This document shows, piece by piece, positions 56,034 to 64,000 of a stretch of 64,000 bases of DNA; within the stretch, counting starts at the first letter, position 1, and each line of letters starts with the position of its first letter. The stretch is taken from contig NZ_CP030033.1 in NCBI RefSeq assembly GCF_003611035.1, positions 2,294,001 to 2,358,000 on the forward strand, written 5' to 3'. Below the pieces are notes generated by a model. It was given only the letters and a program-made list of their open reading frames with translations, searched no databases and was not told the DNA's origin. This DNA is from Cryobacterium soli. Its GTDB lineage: Bacteria; Actinomycetota; Actinomycetes; Actinomycetales; Microbacteriaceae. Made by a program: the position numbers and the translations under genes.

Positions 56034-56983
56034 GAGGTCACCGTCAGGGGGGCGAATTCGGCGGCGCCGCCGGCCAGGAGCTCACGGGCCGCACGGTCGG
56101 CCACGTTGAGGGCAGCCTCCTGCAGGTCGGCAACGGCGTGCGACTCGGGCGTCGCGGCGTGCGACGCCGTGATGCGGCGGGTGCCGTCGGGGCTGTACAC
56201 GGTGGCGGTGAGGAAGAGCAGGCCGTCGTCGAGCACGGCGGTGGCGCCGATCGGGGCGGCGCATCCGGCCTCGAGGCGGGCGAGCACCTGGCGCTCGGCC
56301 GTGACGGTGGCCTGCGTGGTGGCGTGGTTGAGCACGGCGAGGGCCTTGGCGAGCAGACGCTCGGGCTTGCCGTCGCGCACCTCGATCGCCAGGGCGCCCT
56401 GTCCGGGCGCGGTGGGCCAGTCGGAGAGTTCGAGGTACTCGGTGGCCATGTTATCGAGCAGGCCGAGACGGCCCAGGCCCGCCGCGGCGAGCACCACGGC
56501 GTGCAGCTTCTCGTCGGCGACGAGCGCGAGCCGGGTGTCCACGTTGCCGCGGATGTCGACGACCTCGAGGTCGGGGCGCAGCTCCCGCAGCTGCGCGGCC
56601 CGGCGCGGGGAACCGGTGCCCACGCGGGCACCCTCCGGCAGGGTGGCCAGGGTGAACCCGGCGCGGGCGCACAGCACGTCGCGGGCGTCGGCGCGCTTGG
56701 GCGTCGCCCCGATGGTGAGGCCGGCGTACGGCTCGGTGGGCAGGTCCTTGAAGGAGTGCACGACAACGTCGCACTCGTCGTTCAACAACGCCTCGCGCAG
56801 GGCGCTGGCGAAAACGCCCGTGCCGCCAAGGCTGGACAGCGACTCCCGGGACACGTCCCCGTGCGTGGTGATCGGGATGATCTCCACCTCGCCGTTGGTC
56901 ACCGCCTGGATGCGGTTGGCCACGGCGGTGGTCTGCGCCATCGCCAAGGCACTGCCGCGGGTTCCGACGCGGATGACGCTCAC
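56030..56983 (-). CDS. hemC: Hydroxymethylbilane synthase (porphobilinogen deaminase)
   Basis: Polymerises four porphobilinogens. The 317-residue protein has RVGTRGSALAMAQT at the start, the catalytic region VVHSFKDLPTEP, VGTGSPRRAAQL, and the dipyrromethane-bearing Cys in RLEAGCAAPIGATA. GTG 56983 overlaps the hemH stop as GTGA. Confidence 0.95.
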   Translation of the reverse strand: MSVIRVGTRGSALAMAQTTAVANRIQAVTNGEVEIIPITTHGDVSRESLSSLGGTGVFASALREALLNDECDVVVHSFKDLPTEPYAGLTIGATPKRADARDVLCARAGFTLATLPEGARVGTGSPRRAAQLRELRPDLEVVDIRGNVDTRLALVADEKLHAVVLAAAGLGRLGLLDNMATEYLELSDWPTAPGQGALAIEVRDGKPERLLAKALAVLNHATTQATVTAERQVLARLEAGCAAPIGATAVLDDGLLFLTATVYSPDGTRRITASHAATPESHAVADLQEAALNVADRAARELLAGGAAEFAPLTVTS

Positions 56984-58074
56984 GGTGCCATACCAGCGAC
57001 CGCCGGCTTGAAGCCGAGGCGCACGTTCTCGCAACAGCCCGGCCGGCACACGTCGTACCAAGGGCCGAGGTTGGTCAGGGCGGGCCGGTCGGCGGGAGGC
57101 ACGTCGTTCAGCCGCTCCTCGACGAGGTCGATCAGGCCGGACACGTAGACGGGGTCGGCGCCGGGCGTGGGCACGCGCACCGAGAACAGGCCGTGTTCCT
57201 TGGCCGTTTCGGTGGCCTCGTTGTCGAGGTCCCACATGACCTCCATGTGATCGCTGACGAATCCGAGCGGCACGATGACGACGGCACGGATGCCGCGCGC
57301 CGGCAGCAGCGCGATCGCGTCGTTGATGTCGGGCTCGAGCCACGGCATGCTGGGGGGTCCGCTGCGGGACTGGTACACCAGCTGCCACGGGCTGGTGAGG
57401 CCCTGCATGACCACATCGGCCACGGCCAGGTGCTGGGCGGCATAGGCGCCGTCGGGGCCGAAGCCGCGTTCGGCCGGTCCGCTCTTGGCGGCATCCGTCG
57501 ACGGGATCGAGTGGGTGGAGAACAGCACCTCGACCTCTGTGGCGAGGTCGATGCCGGGGATCTGAGCCTCGATGTCGGCCAGGCCCTGACGCACGCCGGT
57601 GATGAATGGGGTGACGAAGCCGGGGTGGTCGAAGAACTGGCGGATCTTGTCGATCTGAACGGTGCCGGTGAGCCCGGTTGTGTCCAGCGCCTGGGCGAAG
57701 TCCTCGCGGTACTGGCGGCAGCCGGAGTAGGAGCTGTAGGCGCTGGTCGCGATGGCGAGCAGGCGGTCCTGGCCGGCGGCGTGCGCCTCGGCAATGGTGT
57801 CGGGCAGGTAGGGCGCCCAGTTGCGGTTGCCCCAGATCACGGGCAGGTCGATGCCGCGGCGGTCCAATTCGGCCTGCAGCGCTGCGCGCAGCACGCGGTT
57901 CTGCTGGTTGATCGGGCTGATGCCGCCGAAGTGCCGGTAGTGCACTGCGACCTCTTCGAGGCGTTCCTCGGGGATGCCGCGGCCGCGCGTGACGTTGCGC
58001 AGGAACGGGATCACGTCGTCCTGGCCCTCCGGTCCGCCGAAACCGGCGAGGAGGATGGCGTCGTACCTCGTCAT
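56980..58074 (-). CDS. hemH: Coproporphyrin III ferrochelatase
   Basis: Inserts Fe2+ into coproporphyrin III (CpfC role in Gram-positive lineages). The 364-residue protein has AILLAGFGGPEGQDDVIPFL, the catalytic His in VLFSTHSIPS and Glu in SDHMEVMWDLDNEA. Four Cys (SYSGCRQYR and VCRPGCCENV) could hold the [2Fe-2S] cluster known for actinobacterial ferrochelatases. ATG 58074 overlaps the hemQ stop by one base. Confidence 0.94.
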   Translation of the reverse strand: MTRYDAILLAGFGGPEGQDDVIPFLRNVTRGRGIPEERLEEVAVHYRHFGGISPINQQNRVLRAALQAELDRRGIDLPVIWGNRNWAPYLPDTIAEAHAAGQDRLLAIATSAYSSYSGCRQYREDFAQALDTTGLTGTVQIDKIRQFFDHPGFVTPFITGVRQGLADIEAQIPGIDLATEVEVLFSTHSIPSTDAAKSGPAERGFGPDGAYAAQHLAVADVVMQGLTSPWQLVYQSRSGPPSMPWLEPDINDAIALLPARGIRAVVIVPLGFVSDHMEVMWDLDNEATETAKEHGLFSVRVPTPGADPVYVSGLIDLVEERLNDVPPADRPALTNLGPWYDVCRPGCCENVRLGFKPAVAGMAP

Positions 58075-58838
58075 TACTGCAGCACCTCCACGAGTTCGGC
58101 GGTAGTGATGCGACGACCTGTGTAGAAGGGAACCTCTTCACGCACGTGGCGGCGGGCCTCGGTGGCGCGGAGCTCGCGCATCAGGTCGACGAGCTCGGTG
58201 AGCTCGTCGGACTCGATCGGCAGGAGCCACTCGTAGTCGCCGAGGGCGAACGAGGAGACGGTGTTGGCGATGGCCCCGCGGAACGCGGCGCCCTTGCGAC
58301 CGTGGTCGGCGAGCATCTTGCCGCGCTCGGCCTCTGGCAGCAGGTACCACTCGTAGCTGCGCACGAACGGGTACACGGTGAGCCAGGCCTTCGGGTCGAT
58401 GCCGCGCAGGAAACCGGGCACGTGGCTCTTGTTGAACTCGGCGTCGCGGTGCACGCCCATGGCGTTCCAGGTCGGCAGCAGGCTCTTGAGCAGGCGGCTG
58501 CGGCGGAGTTCCCGGTTGGCCCACTGCAGGGTCTGGGCCTCGTCGGCGTGGGTCCAGATCATCACGTCGGCGTCGGCGCGGAGGCCGGAGACGTCGTAGA
58601 ACCCGCGCACGGTCACGCCTTCGGCTTCGACGAGGGCGATGATGCCGTCGAGTTCGTCGACGAAACGCGGTACGTCCCGGCCGTCGAGGTCGTCGGGGTT
58701 GGCCGGGTCCCTGCGCAGCACTGTGAAGAGGGTGAATCCGGAGGGGGAAGCCTCGGTGGGTTCAGCCTCTGACGAGGTGTGGGAATCGGGTGTGGGCACG
58801 GTCATGTCTACTGCCTCTCCGGCAGCCGGGTGAGTCAT
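58074..58838 (-). CDS. hemQ: Coproheme decarboxylase, chlorite-dismutase family
   Basis: Removes two carboxyl groups from coproheme to give heme b, last step of the coproporphyrin route. The 254-residue protein has GFTLFTVLRRDPANPDDLDG, the catalytic Tyr region VYPFVRSYEWYLLPEAERG and the likely heme-ligand His in MLADHGRKGAAFRG. Two starts are possible, ATG 58838 and ATG 58805, each preceded by GTAGAC and a GGAG-like site; the extra 11 residues are not conserved-looking. It overlaps hemH by one base. Confidence 0.93.
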   Translation of the reverse strand: MTHPAAGEAVDMTVPTPDSHTSSEAEPTEASPSGFTLFTVLRRDPANPDDLDGRDVPRFVDELDGIIALVEAEGVTVRGFYDVSGLRADADVMIWTHADEAQTLQWANRELRRSRLLKSLLPTWNAMGVHRDAEFNKSHVPGFLRGIDPKAWLTVYPFVRSYEWYLLPEAERGKMLADHGRKGAAFRGAIANTVSSFALGDYEWLLPIESDELTELVDLMRELRATEARRHVREEVPFYTGRRITTAELVEVLQ

Positions 58839-58988
58839 GTCTACTAGTCTCCACCGCTTTGCTCGGAGAGCCAAAAGTAGGCCCGGCCCGGCAGCATTCT
58901 CAGGATGCCAGGGCACAGCACAGGAGGGTGCCGGCCGAAGCCTGAGCACCCTCCGTTCAAGCCGGGACGCGTCCCGGGACAGTTGCCG

Positions 58989-59303
58989 TTAGCGGCGGTC
59001 GAGGACCGTCTTGACGCCCCACCAGACCGCGGTTCCCACCACGGCGGCGGCGCCGAGGGCGATGCCCGCCAGTGCGGTCGGGTTCTCGTCGCCGAGGCGG
59101 TGCAGACCCAGCGTGAACCGCCGGGTGTTGATCTTGATCTGCTTGGGCACGTTGAGCTTGTACTCGATGGCGTCCAGGGTGCCGGCCAGTTCGGCCCGGG
59201 CACGGGCCGCTTCGGCTCGCAACTCTCCCGTGCTGTGGTGCTCGGGCTTGGCTTCGACGGCCTTAGCGGAGCCGGACCGGGGCGCGGTGTTATCGGTGGT
59301 CAT
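58989..59303 (-). CDS. DUF3618 small membrane protein
   Basis: A 104-residue protein: charged N-terminal half with ELRAEAARARAELAGTLDAI (the DUF3618 helix) and one membrane segment near residues 78-95 (ALAGIALGAAAVVGTAVWW), ending VKTVLDRR. Its start overlaps the end of the holin-like gene by 14 bases. Together with the next two genes it forms a set of small envelope proteins commonly found together in actinobacteria. Confidence 0.85.
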   Translation of the reverse strand: MTTDNTAPRSGSAKAVEAKPEHHSTGELRAEAARARAELAGTLDAIEYKLNVPKQIKINTRRFTLGLHRLGDENPTALAGIALGAAAVVGTAVWWGVKTVLDRR

Positions 59304-59709
59304 ACTGGCCAACTCCCTTGAATGCGTCGACGTCCTTCTGGATGCTCGCCGTCACGCCCTCCGGGTCGTGGCTGGTGCCCTTCTTGACCCGGTTGAGCCC
59401 GATCAGGGCCAGGATCACCGCGATCAGGAGCAGGGCGACCGCCACGATGAGCGCGGCCAGCCAGAGCGGCAGCACCAGGTCGAGGGCGATGACGGCCAGC
59501 GCGATGAACACGATGACCGCGAGGAACGCGAAGACGGCCGCGCCGATGAACAGGCCCAGGCCGATGCCCACGTTCTTCGCCTTGCCGGAGATGTCGGCCT
59601 TGAAGGCGTCGATCTCAGCCTTGACCAGGGCGGTGATCTGGCCCGGGAGCTCGCTGAGGAGCGTGAACAGGGACTGCTTGCTCTTGGGGTTATACCCGCT
59701 GTTACTCAC
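59290..59709 (-). CDS. Phage-holin-family (Holin-X) membrane protein
   Basis: A 139-residue protein with an N-terminal amphipathic region (SLFTLLSELPGQITALVKAE), two or three helices at about 48-110 and a charged tail. It matches the actinobacterial Holin-X/DUF1469 group; despite the name no phage genes adjoin. GTG 59709 is preferred over ATG 59715 because AGGAAGG (59716-59722) then has six-base spacing. Confidence 0.85.
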   Translation of the reverse strand: MSNSGYNPKSKQSLFTLLSELPGQITALVKAEIDAFKADISGKAKNVGIGLGLFIGAAVFAFLAVIVFIALAVIALDLVLPLWLAALIVAVALLLIAVILALIGLNRVKKGTSHDPEGVTASIQKDVDAFKGVGQYDHR

Positions 59710-59739
59710 TGGCATCCTTCCTGGACTGTCGTCGTGAGA

Positions 59740-60135
59740 TTACTCGGCGGTCGGCTCGGTCGCAGCGTCCTTCGCGGACGCTGCCGCTGAGGTGGCCGAG
59801 CTCGCTGCCGCCTTGGCCGACTTCGTGGCGGAGGCCGCGGCCTTGGTGGCGGCGGTGGCGCTGCCAGCCGTGCCTTCGGCGGCATCCTGGCCCTTGTCGG
59901 TCTTGTTCTGCACGGCTGAGACGACCTTCTTGCCGGCCTCGAACAACACGCCGGGCACGTCGCCGACGCGCTCGAGGGCGAAGTCGCGCACCTCGTTCAC
60001 GCGGCGCTGCACCGGCGGACGGTGCCACAGGTCGGACGCGGCAGAGGCGATCTGGTCGTAGCGCTTACGACCGGCGCGGGCGCCCAGCACGTAGCCGACG
60101 AGCCCACCCGTGATGAAAAGAAGTTTTCCCCGCAT
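59740..60135 (-). CDS. YtxH-like envelope protein with Ala-rich coil
   Basis: A 131-residue protein: short hydrophobic N-terminus (LLFITGGLVGYVLGARAGRK) of YtxH type, a helical middle, and an Ala/Lys/Ser-rich tail of about 55 residues that looks like a LEA-type coil. ATG 60135 follows GGAGTCACA. First of the three small envelope genes between cgoX and hemQ. Confidence 0.8.
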   Translation of the reverse strand: MRGKLLFITGGLVGYVLGARAGRKRYDQIASAASDLWHRPPVQRRVNEVRDFALERVGDVPGVLFEAGKKVVSAVQNKTDKGQDAAEGTAGSATAATKAAASATKSAKAAASSATSAAASAKDAATEPTAE

Positions 60136-60225
60136 TGTGACTCCATTCCTTTACGTTCATGTATTCCCAGCGTAACCCCCCGATCGAGAGAGGAACATGT
60201 GCACCGCGGGGCGAACAGCCCCTGA

Positions 60226-61776
60226 TCAGAGGTCTAGCACTGCCCGCCGGGCGCGGATACCCGCGGCGAGGGCGTCGGGGATCACCGACGCCAGACCGGT
60301 GCCGGACAGCCAGCCGCCGGTGACGTCCAGGCCCCGCGTACCCTCGACCACGTCGCGCACCTGGCGGATGCGCTCCGGCGCGCCGATGGTGGCCGGCGAG
60401 AGCCCGTCGCTCCACAGGGTGCGGGCGAATCCGCGTACCTGCTCCGGTGCGAGGTCGACGCCGAGGATGGCGGCGGCGTCGCGCACGGCGAGGCCCATGA
60501 ACTCATCGTCCGAGAGGTCGAGGGTGGGCACCGGCGCACCCGCGCGCCCGTAGGAGAGTCGCACCACGTGCCGGCCTGGCGGGGTGAGGGCGTCGATCCA
60601 GGCCCATTTGGCGGTGATGTGGGTGAGCGCCTTGGCCGTGACACCGGGGGTGCCGACCGCGACAAGAACGCCGGTGCCGCGCGGCTGCGCGTCCAGGGCT
60701 GGTGCGTCGAGCACCAGGGTCGCCAGCTCAACAGCGGCCGGGGCCGGCCAGTCGAGCGCGGCGAGAGCGGCGTACTCGGCGCCGAGCGGGGCGAGCAGGG
60801 CCAGGGCGGATGCCGCGGGAACGGCCAGGATCACGTGGCGGGCCTCGAGCGTGACCGGCTCGGCCGGGGCGGGGGCGGCGTCGGGCACGGCATCCGACAC
60901 GGCGTCCGGCGGGGTGTCGGAGGCGGCGTCGGCGGCCGGGGCGTCCGCGGCGCATTCGACGAGCCAGCTGCGCACCGTCGTGTCGGTACCGTCCTCGGCG
61001 ACGGTCGGGGTGTCGACAGGGCGGAACGAGGCCACGGCGGCGCCGGTGCGGATCTCGACGTCGAACCGCTCGAGGTCCTCGACGAGGGTGTCGACCAGAC
61101 GGTGCATGCCGCCGCGGAGCCCGCGCACGGCCGAACCGGCCGGCGCGGCGATGCGCATGGCCGTGACGGCACCGGAGAGCGACCCGGCCGTGGTGAGGGT
61201 GCGGTTGAGCCCGGGGGCGACCACGTCGACCTCGAGGTCGACGGCGTCGGTGGCGTAGACCCCGCCGGCGACCGGGTTGACCAGGCGGTCGAGCACCTTG
61301 CTACCCATGCGCTTCTGCACGAGCTCGCCGAGGCTGTGCTCGCGGCCGATCTTGAGCACCGGCATCAGCCGGTCGGCGTAGGCGCGCAAGGCACCGGACC
61401 AACCGATCGCGCGGCGCACGTCGTCGGCCAGCGGCGACCCGGGGATGCCGAGCACCCCGGCGCGCGGCAGCGGTACCGACACCGGCGCCCCGCCGGGGCG
61501 GAGGGGCGGCAGGTGCAGCCAAGCGCCGGCCGGGTTCGGTTCGATGATCTGGTCGGTGAGGCCGAGGTTGGCCACGAACGCGGCCACGGTGTTGCCGCGC
61601 ACGGCGAAGCTCTCGGCCCCAGCGTCGAGCGGAAGACCGGCGACCTCGTGGCCCGCCACGGCGCCGCCGACGACGTCCGCGGCCTCCAGGACGAGCACGT
61701 TCAGCCCGAGGTGGGCACACTCGCGGGCGGCCACCAGGCCGGCGACACCTCCGCCGATGACGATGACGTCCAACAT
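60226..61776 (-). CDS. hemY: Coproporphyrinogen III oxidase (HemY/CgoX type)
   Basis: Oxidises coproporphyrinogen III to coproporphyrin III with FAD. The 516-residue flavoprotein starts MLDVIVIGGGVAGLVAAREC and closes with DVTGGWLSGTGLASVIPDAL. An Ala/Asp/Pro-rich insertion of about 30 residues (DAPAADAASDTPPDAVSDAV region) lies near residue 290, before TLEARHVILAVPAASALALL; it looks like a surface loop. ATG 61776 with AAGGAC just ahead is preferred over the ATG at about 61800. Confidence 0.92.
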   Translation of the reverse strand: MLDVIVIGGGVAGLVAARECAHLGLNVLVLEAADVVGGAVAGHEVAGLPLDAGAESFAVRGNTVAAFVANLGLTDQIIEPNPAGAWLHLPPLRPGGAPVSVPLPRAGVLGIPGSPLADDVRRAIGWSGALRAYADRLMPVLKIGREHSLGELVQKRMGSKVLDRLVNPVAGGVYATDAVDLEVDVVAPGLNRTLTTAGSLSGAVTAMRIAAPAGSAVRGLRGGMHRLVDTLVEDLERFDVEIRTGAAVASFRPVDTPTVAEDGTDTTVRSWLVECAADAPAADAASDTPPDAVSDAVPDAAPAPAEPVTLEARHVILAVPAASALALLAPLGAEYAALAALDWPAPAAVELATLVLDAPALDAQPRGTGVLVAVGTPGVTAKALTHITAKWAWIDALTPPGRHVVRLSYGRAGAPVPTLDLSDDEFMGLAVRDAAAILGVDLAPEQVRGFARTLWSDGLSPATIGAPERIRQVRDVVEGTRGLDVTGGWLSGTGLASVIPDALAAGIRARRAVLDL

Positions 61777-61836
61777 GTCCTTGCTTTCCGCCCGCTGCAT
61801 CCCCGCCGCCGGCACTGTGCGTGTGAGAGCTGAGCG

Positions 61837-62982
61837 CTAGAGCGCGAGTGAGGAGGTGGAGCTGGTCTCGTGCACGAACTTGACGACCCGGGTGAGCACA
61901 TCAGGGTCGGTCTCCGGCGGCACACCGTGGCCGAGGTTGAGCACGTGGCTGGGCGCCGTGCGGCCGCGTTCGAGCACGTCGAGCACATGTGCTTCGAGAA
62001 CCGGCCAGGGGGCGTTGAGCAGGGCTGGGTCGAGGTTGCCCTGCACGGGAACCACACCGCCCAGGCGCCGGCTGGCCTCGTCGAGCGGCACCCGGTAGTC
62101 CACGCCGACGACGTCGGCTCCGATGCCGTGCATGGCCTTGAGCAGCTCGCCGGTGCCGACACCGAAGTGCACGACAGGCACGTTGCGGCGCACCGACTCG
62201 GGGTCCGCGGCCAGGTCGCCGACGTTCTCCACGAAGGTGAGGTCGCGGACGTGGGCGATCGCGGCGGTGGAGGCGGGGGCGACGAAGCGCGTGTAGTCGT
62301 CGAGCGAGAGCGCGCCGGCCCAGGAGTCGAACAGCTGGGCGGCGCTGGCTCCCGCGAGCACCTGGGCGCGCAGGAACCGGCCGGTGACGTCGGCGGTCCA
62401 GGCCATCAGGGCGGCCCAGGCGTCGGGGTCGGAGTGCATGAGCGTGCGCGCGTGGATGTGGTCCTTGGACGGGCCGCCCTCGACGATGTAGGCGGCCAGG
62501 GTGAACGGCGCGCCGGCGAAGCCGATCAGCGGGGTGGAGCCGAGCTCCGCCACCGTGCGGGCGACGGCCTGGCTGATGGGGGCCAGCGCCGTGTCGAGCA
62601 CGGCCGGGTCGAGCGCGGTGAGGCGTTCGACATCCGCCGCGGTGCGCACCGCCTGGGCGAGCACCGGGCCCTTGCCTGCGACGATCTCGACCTCGACGCC
62701 CACGAGCTTGAGCGGCACGACGATGTCGCTGAAGAGGATGCCGGCGTCCACGCCGTGCCGGCGCACCGGCTGCAGGGTGATCTCGCTGGCCATCTCCGGG
62801 TCGAGGCAGGCGTCGAGCATGCGGGTGCCCACCCGCAGTTCGCGGTATTCGGGCAGCGAACGGCCGGCCTGGCGCATGAACCAGACCGGGGTGACGGCCG
62901 GACGGGTGCCCTGGTAGGCCCGCACGAGCCGGGAGTCGGAGGTGAGGCCGGAAGAGAGTGGGTGCGTCGCGTCGAGATTCAT
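61837..62982 (-). CDS. hemE: Uroporphyrinogen decarboxylase
   Basis: Converts uroporphyrinogen III to coproporphyrinogen III. The 381-residue TIM barrel has [19 protein letters not shown] (substrate-binding Arg block), [31 protein letters not shown] and [16 protein letters not shown] 62982 follows AGGAGAATCGAAGG. It heads the minus-strand heme genes, opposite hemA. Confidence 0.95.
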   Translation of the reverse strand: MNLDATHPLSSGLTSDSRLVRAYQGTRPAVTPVWFMRQAGRSLPEYRELRVGTRMLDACLDPEMASEITLQPVRRHGVDAGILFSDIVVPLKLVGVEVEIVAGKGPVLAQAVRTAADVERLTALDPAVLDTALAPISQAVARTVAELGSTPLIGFAGAPFTLAAYIVEGGPSKDHIHARTLMHSDPDAWAALMAWTADVTGRFLRAQVLAGASAAQLFDSWAGALSLDDYTRFVAPASTAAIAHVRDLTFVENVGDLAADPESVRRNVPVVHFGVGTGELLKAMHGIGADVVGVDYRVPLDEASRRLGGVVPVQGNLDPALLNAPWPVLEAHVLDVLERGRTAPSHVLNLGHGVPPETDPDVLTRVVKFVHETSSTSSLAL

Positions 62983-63043
62983 CACCTTCGATTCTCCTCT
63001 ACATCCGCTCCGGGAACGATTCGAGGTGCCGCACTACACAACG

Positions 63044-63049
63044 TAGAAT
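63044..63049 (+). promoter_or_regulatory. -10 element for leaderless hemA
   Basis: TAGAAT, then TGACCG, then GTG 63056; no ribosome binding site is present. Confidence 0.6.
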
Positions 63050-63055
63050 TGACCG

Positions 63056-64000
63056 GTGTTGATTTGTCTGTCCGCGAACCACAAGAACTCCAGCTTCGAC
63101 GTGCTCGAAAAGCTCTCTGTCGGCGCGGACGAGGCAGCGGGCGGAATGCTCACCGGGCATGACGCGCTCAGCGGCGCCGTAGTGGTGGCCACCTGCAACC
63201 GCTTCGAGGCCTACCTCGACCTGGACGAACCCTTCGGCGTCTCCCCCCTTCCCGCGGTGTATGCCGCGATCGACGCCGTGAGCGCGAGCACCGGTGTGAG
63301 CGCCGCGCTGCTGCGCGACACCCTCGACCTCGTGCACGGCAACGGCGTGGCCGAGCACCTCTTCGCCGTCACCAGCGGACTCGAGTCCGTGGTGGTGGGC
63401 GAAGGCGAGATCGCCGGCCAGGTGCGCCGCGCCCTCGAAGAGGCCCGCGCGGCCGGTACCACGAGCCCCGAGCTCGAGCGCCTCTTCCAGCGTGCCTCGC
63501 AGACCTCTCGCGGGGTGAAGAACCGCACCGGCATCGGCGCCGCCGGGCGTTCACTCGTGCGTCTGTCGCTCGAGCTGGCCGAGAGCCGCGTCACCGACTG
63601 GGCGCGCACCCGGGTGTTGCTGGTGGGCACGGGCCGTTACGCCGGCGCCTCGCTGGCCGCGCTCCGCGACCTGGGCGTCACCGATGTGCGTGTCTACTCC
63701 CCCTCCGGCCGCGCCGAGCGCTTCGCCGCGTCGCACGACATCCAGGCCCTGGCCACGGATGCCGACGCGTTGGCCGCCGAGACCGCGCTGGCCGACCTGA
63801 TCCTCACCTGCACCACGGTAGAGCACCACGTCATCGATGCGGGCATCCTGCTCGCCGGCCGCGCCCTCGTGGCCGCCCGGAAGGCCGCCGCCGAGGCTGC
63901 CCCCTCGGCCGCACAGCTGCGCTCCTGCCCGGTGGGCGCCGATGTGGAGGCCACGCGTCAGCTGGTCATCGACCTCGGCCTGCCGCGCAACGTGGACCCG
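63056..64000 (+). CDS. hemA: Glutamyl-tRNA reductase (3' end cut by window)
   Basis: First enzyme of the C5 route: reduces glutamyl-tRNA to glutamate 1-semialdehyde for HemL. The 315 codons present show [19 protein letters not shown], the catalytic Cys in [31 protein letters not shown] and the NADPH loop [17 protein letters not shown]. The domain starts right at GTG 63056. It faces away from hemE, so the 70-base gap holds both promoters. Confidence 0.95.
   Translation, partial: MLICLSANHKNSSFDVLEKLSVGADEAAGGMLTGHDALSGAVVVATCNRFEAYLDLDEPFGVSPLPAVYAAIDAVSASTGVSAALLRDTLDLVHGNGVAEHLFAVTSGLESVVVGEGEIAGQVRRALEEARAAGTTSPELERLFQRASQTSRGVKNRTGIGAAGRSLVRLSLELAESRVTDWARTRVLLVGTGRYAGASLAALRDLGVTDVRVYSPSGRAERFAASHDIQALATDADALAAETALADLILTCTTVEHHVIDAGILLAGRALVAARKAAAEAAPSAAQLRSCPVGADVEATRQLVIDLGLPRNVDP

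Noticed and set aside
59290..59709. Prophage remnant suggested by the holin-like protein
   Set aside because: No endolysin, capsid, integrase or attachment repeat is near; this family is chromosomal in actinobacteria.

Overview
The window is high-G+C chromosomal DNA from an actinobacterium, most likely a member of Microbacteriaceae (a Cryobacterium/Leifsonia-like relative is my guess; the genus cannot be fixed without a 16S search). Evidence: GTG/TTG starts are common; stop and start codons overlap as ATGA or GTGA in many pairs; OleB and OleC are fused; heme is made by the coproporphyrin branch (HemQ type); the rRNA spacer carries no tRNA.

Layout. 1-2763: the end-cut start of an alpha/beta hydrolase, then a MarR regulator and MFS efflux pump. 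2764-9177: an L-rhamnose locus, with a LacI regulator diverging from rhaM, rhaI, a fused aldolase/dehydrogenase and rhaB; two LacI-type operators are visible. 9207-10731: a small membrane protein, a DJ-1/PfpI protein and an odd HTH-only LysR relative. 11049-13137: lldR-lldD for L-lactate, with a perfect operator. 13145-15935: ornithine aminotransferase plus a guanidine hydrolase with arginine-dihydrolase-like motifs, opposite an Lrp regulator. 16001-17835: an unknown multi-pass membrane protein coupled to a GntR regulator, and a small DUF1905/YdeI-like protein. 18037-22879: the olefin operon oleA-oleBC-oleD. 23076-28381: a membrane protein, PutA and an adenine deaminase. 28532-34471: one rRNA operon on the minus strand (16S, 23S, 5S, terminator). 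34472-44652: assorted metabolic genes. 44720-50580: a cysteine-desulfurase-like enzyme, an ABC exporter, an AcuI-type reductase and small genes. 50626-64000: a PH-like protein with a repetitive tail, then a nearly complete heme cluster (hemL, B, D, C, H, Q, three small envelope proteins, hemY/cgoX, hemE, and hemA diverging).

How the parts connect: the rhamnose genes take L-rhamnose to dihydroxyacetone phosphate and lactaldehyde/lactate, and lldD can oxidise lactate to pyruvate. Arginine would go through ornithine to glutamate semialdehyde, which the dehydrogenase half of PutA can oxidise to glutamate, so glutamate then feeds the hemA/hemL route to heme.

Non-coding signals: a three-copy intergenic palindrome family (738-803, 5551-5618, 51467-51528); a second repeat family with a GGTCTCGACNNGCTCGACC core, one inverted pair of which lies inside the oleBC reading frame; and about ten starts where a TANNNT-like hexamer sits six bases before ATG or GTG, pointing to leaderless transcripts. 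I found no CRISPR array, phage, insertion sequence or tRNA gene. I saw no clearly new multi-gene system; the best leads are the repeats, the arginine route, the HTH-only LysR protein and the envelope proteins within the heme cluster.
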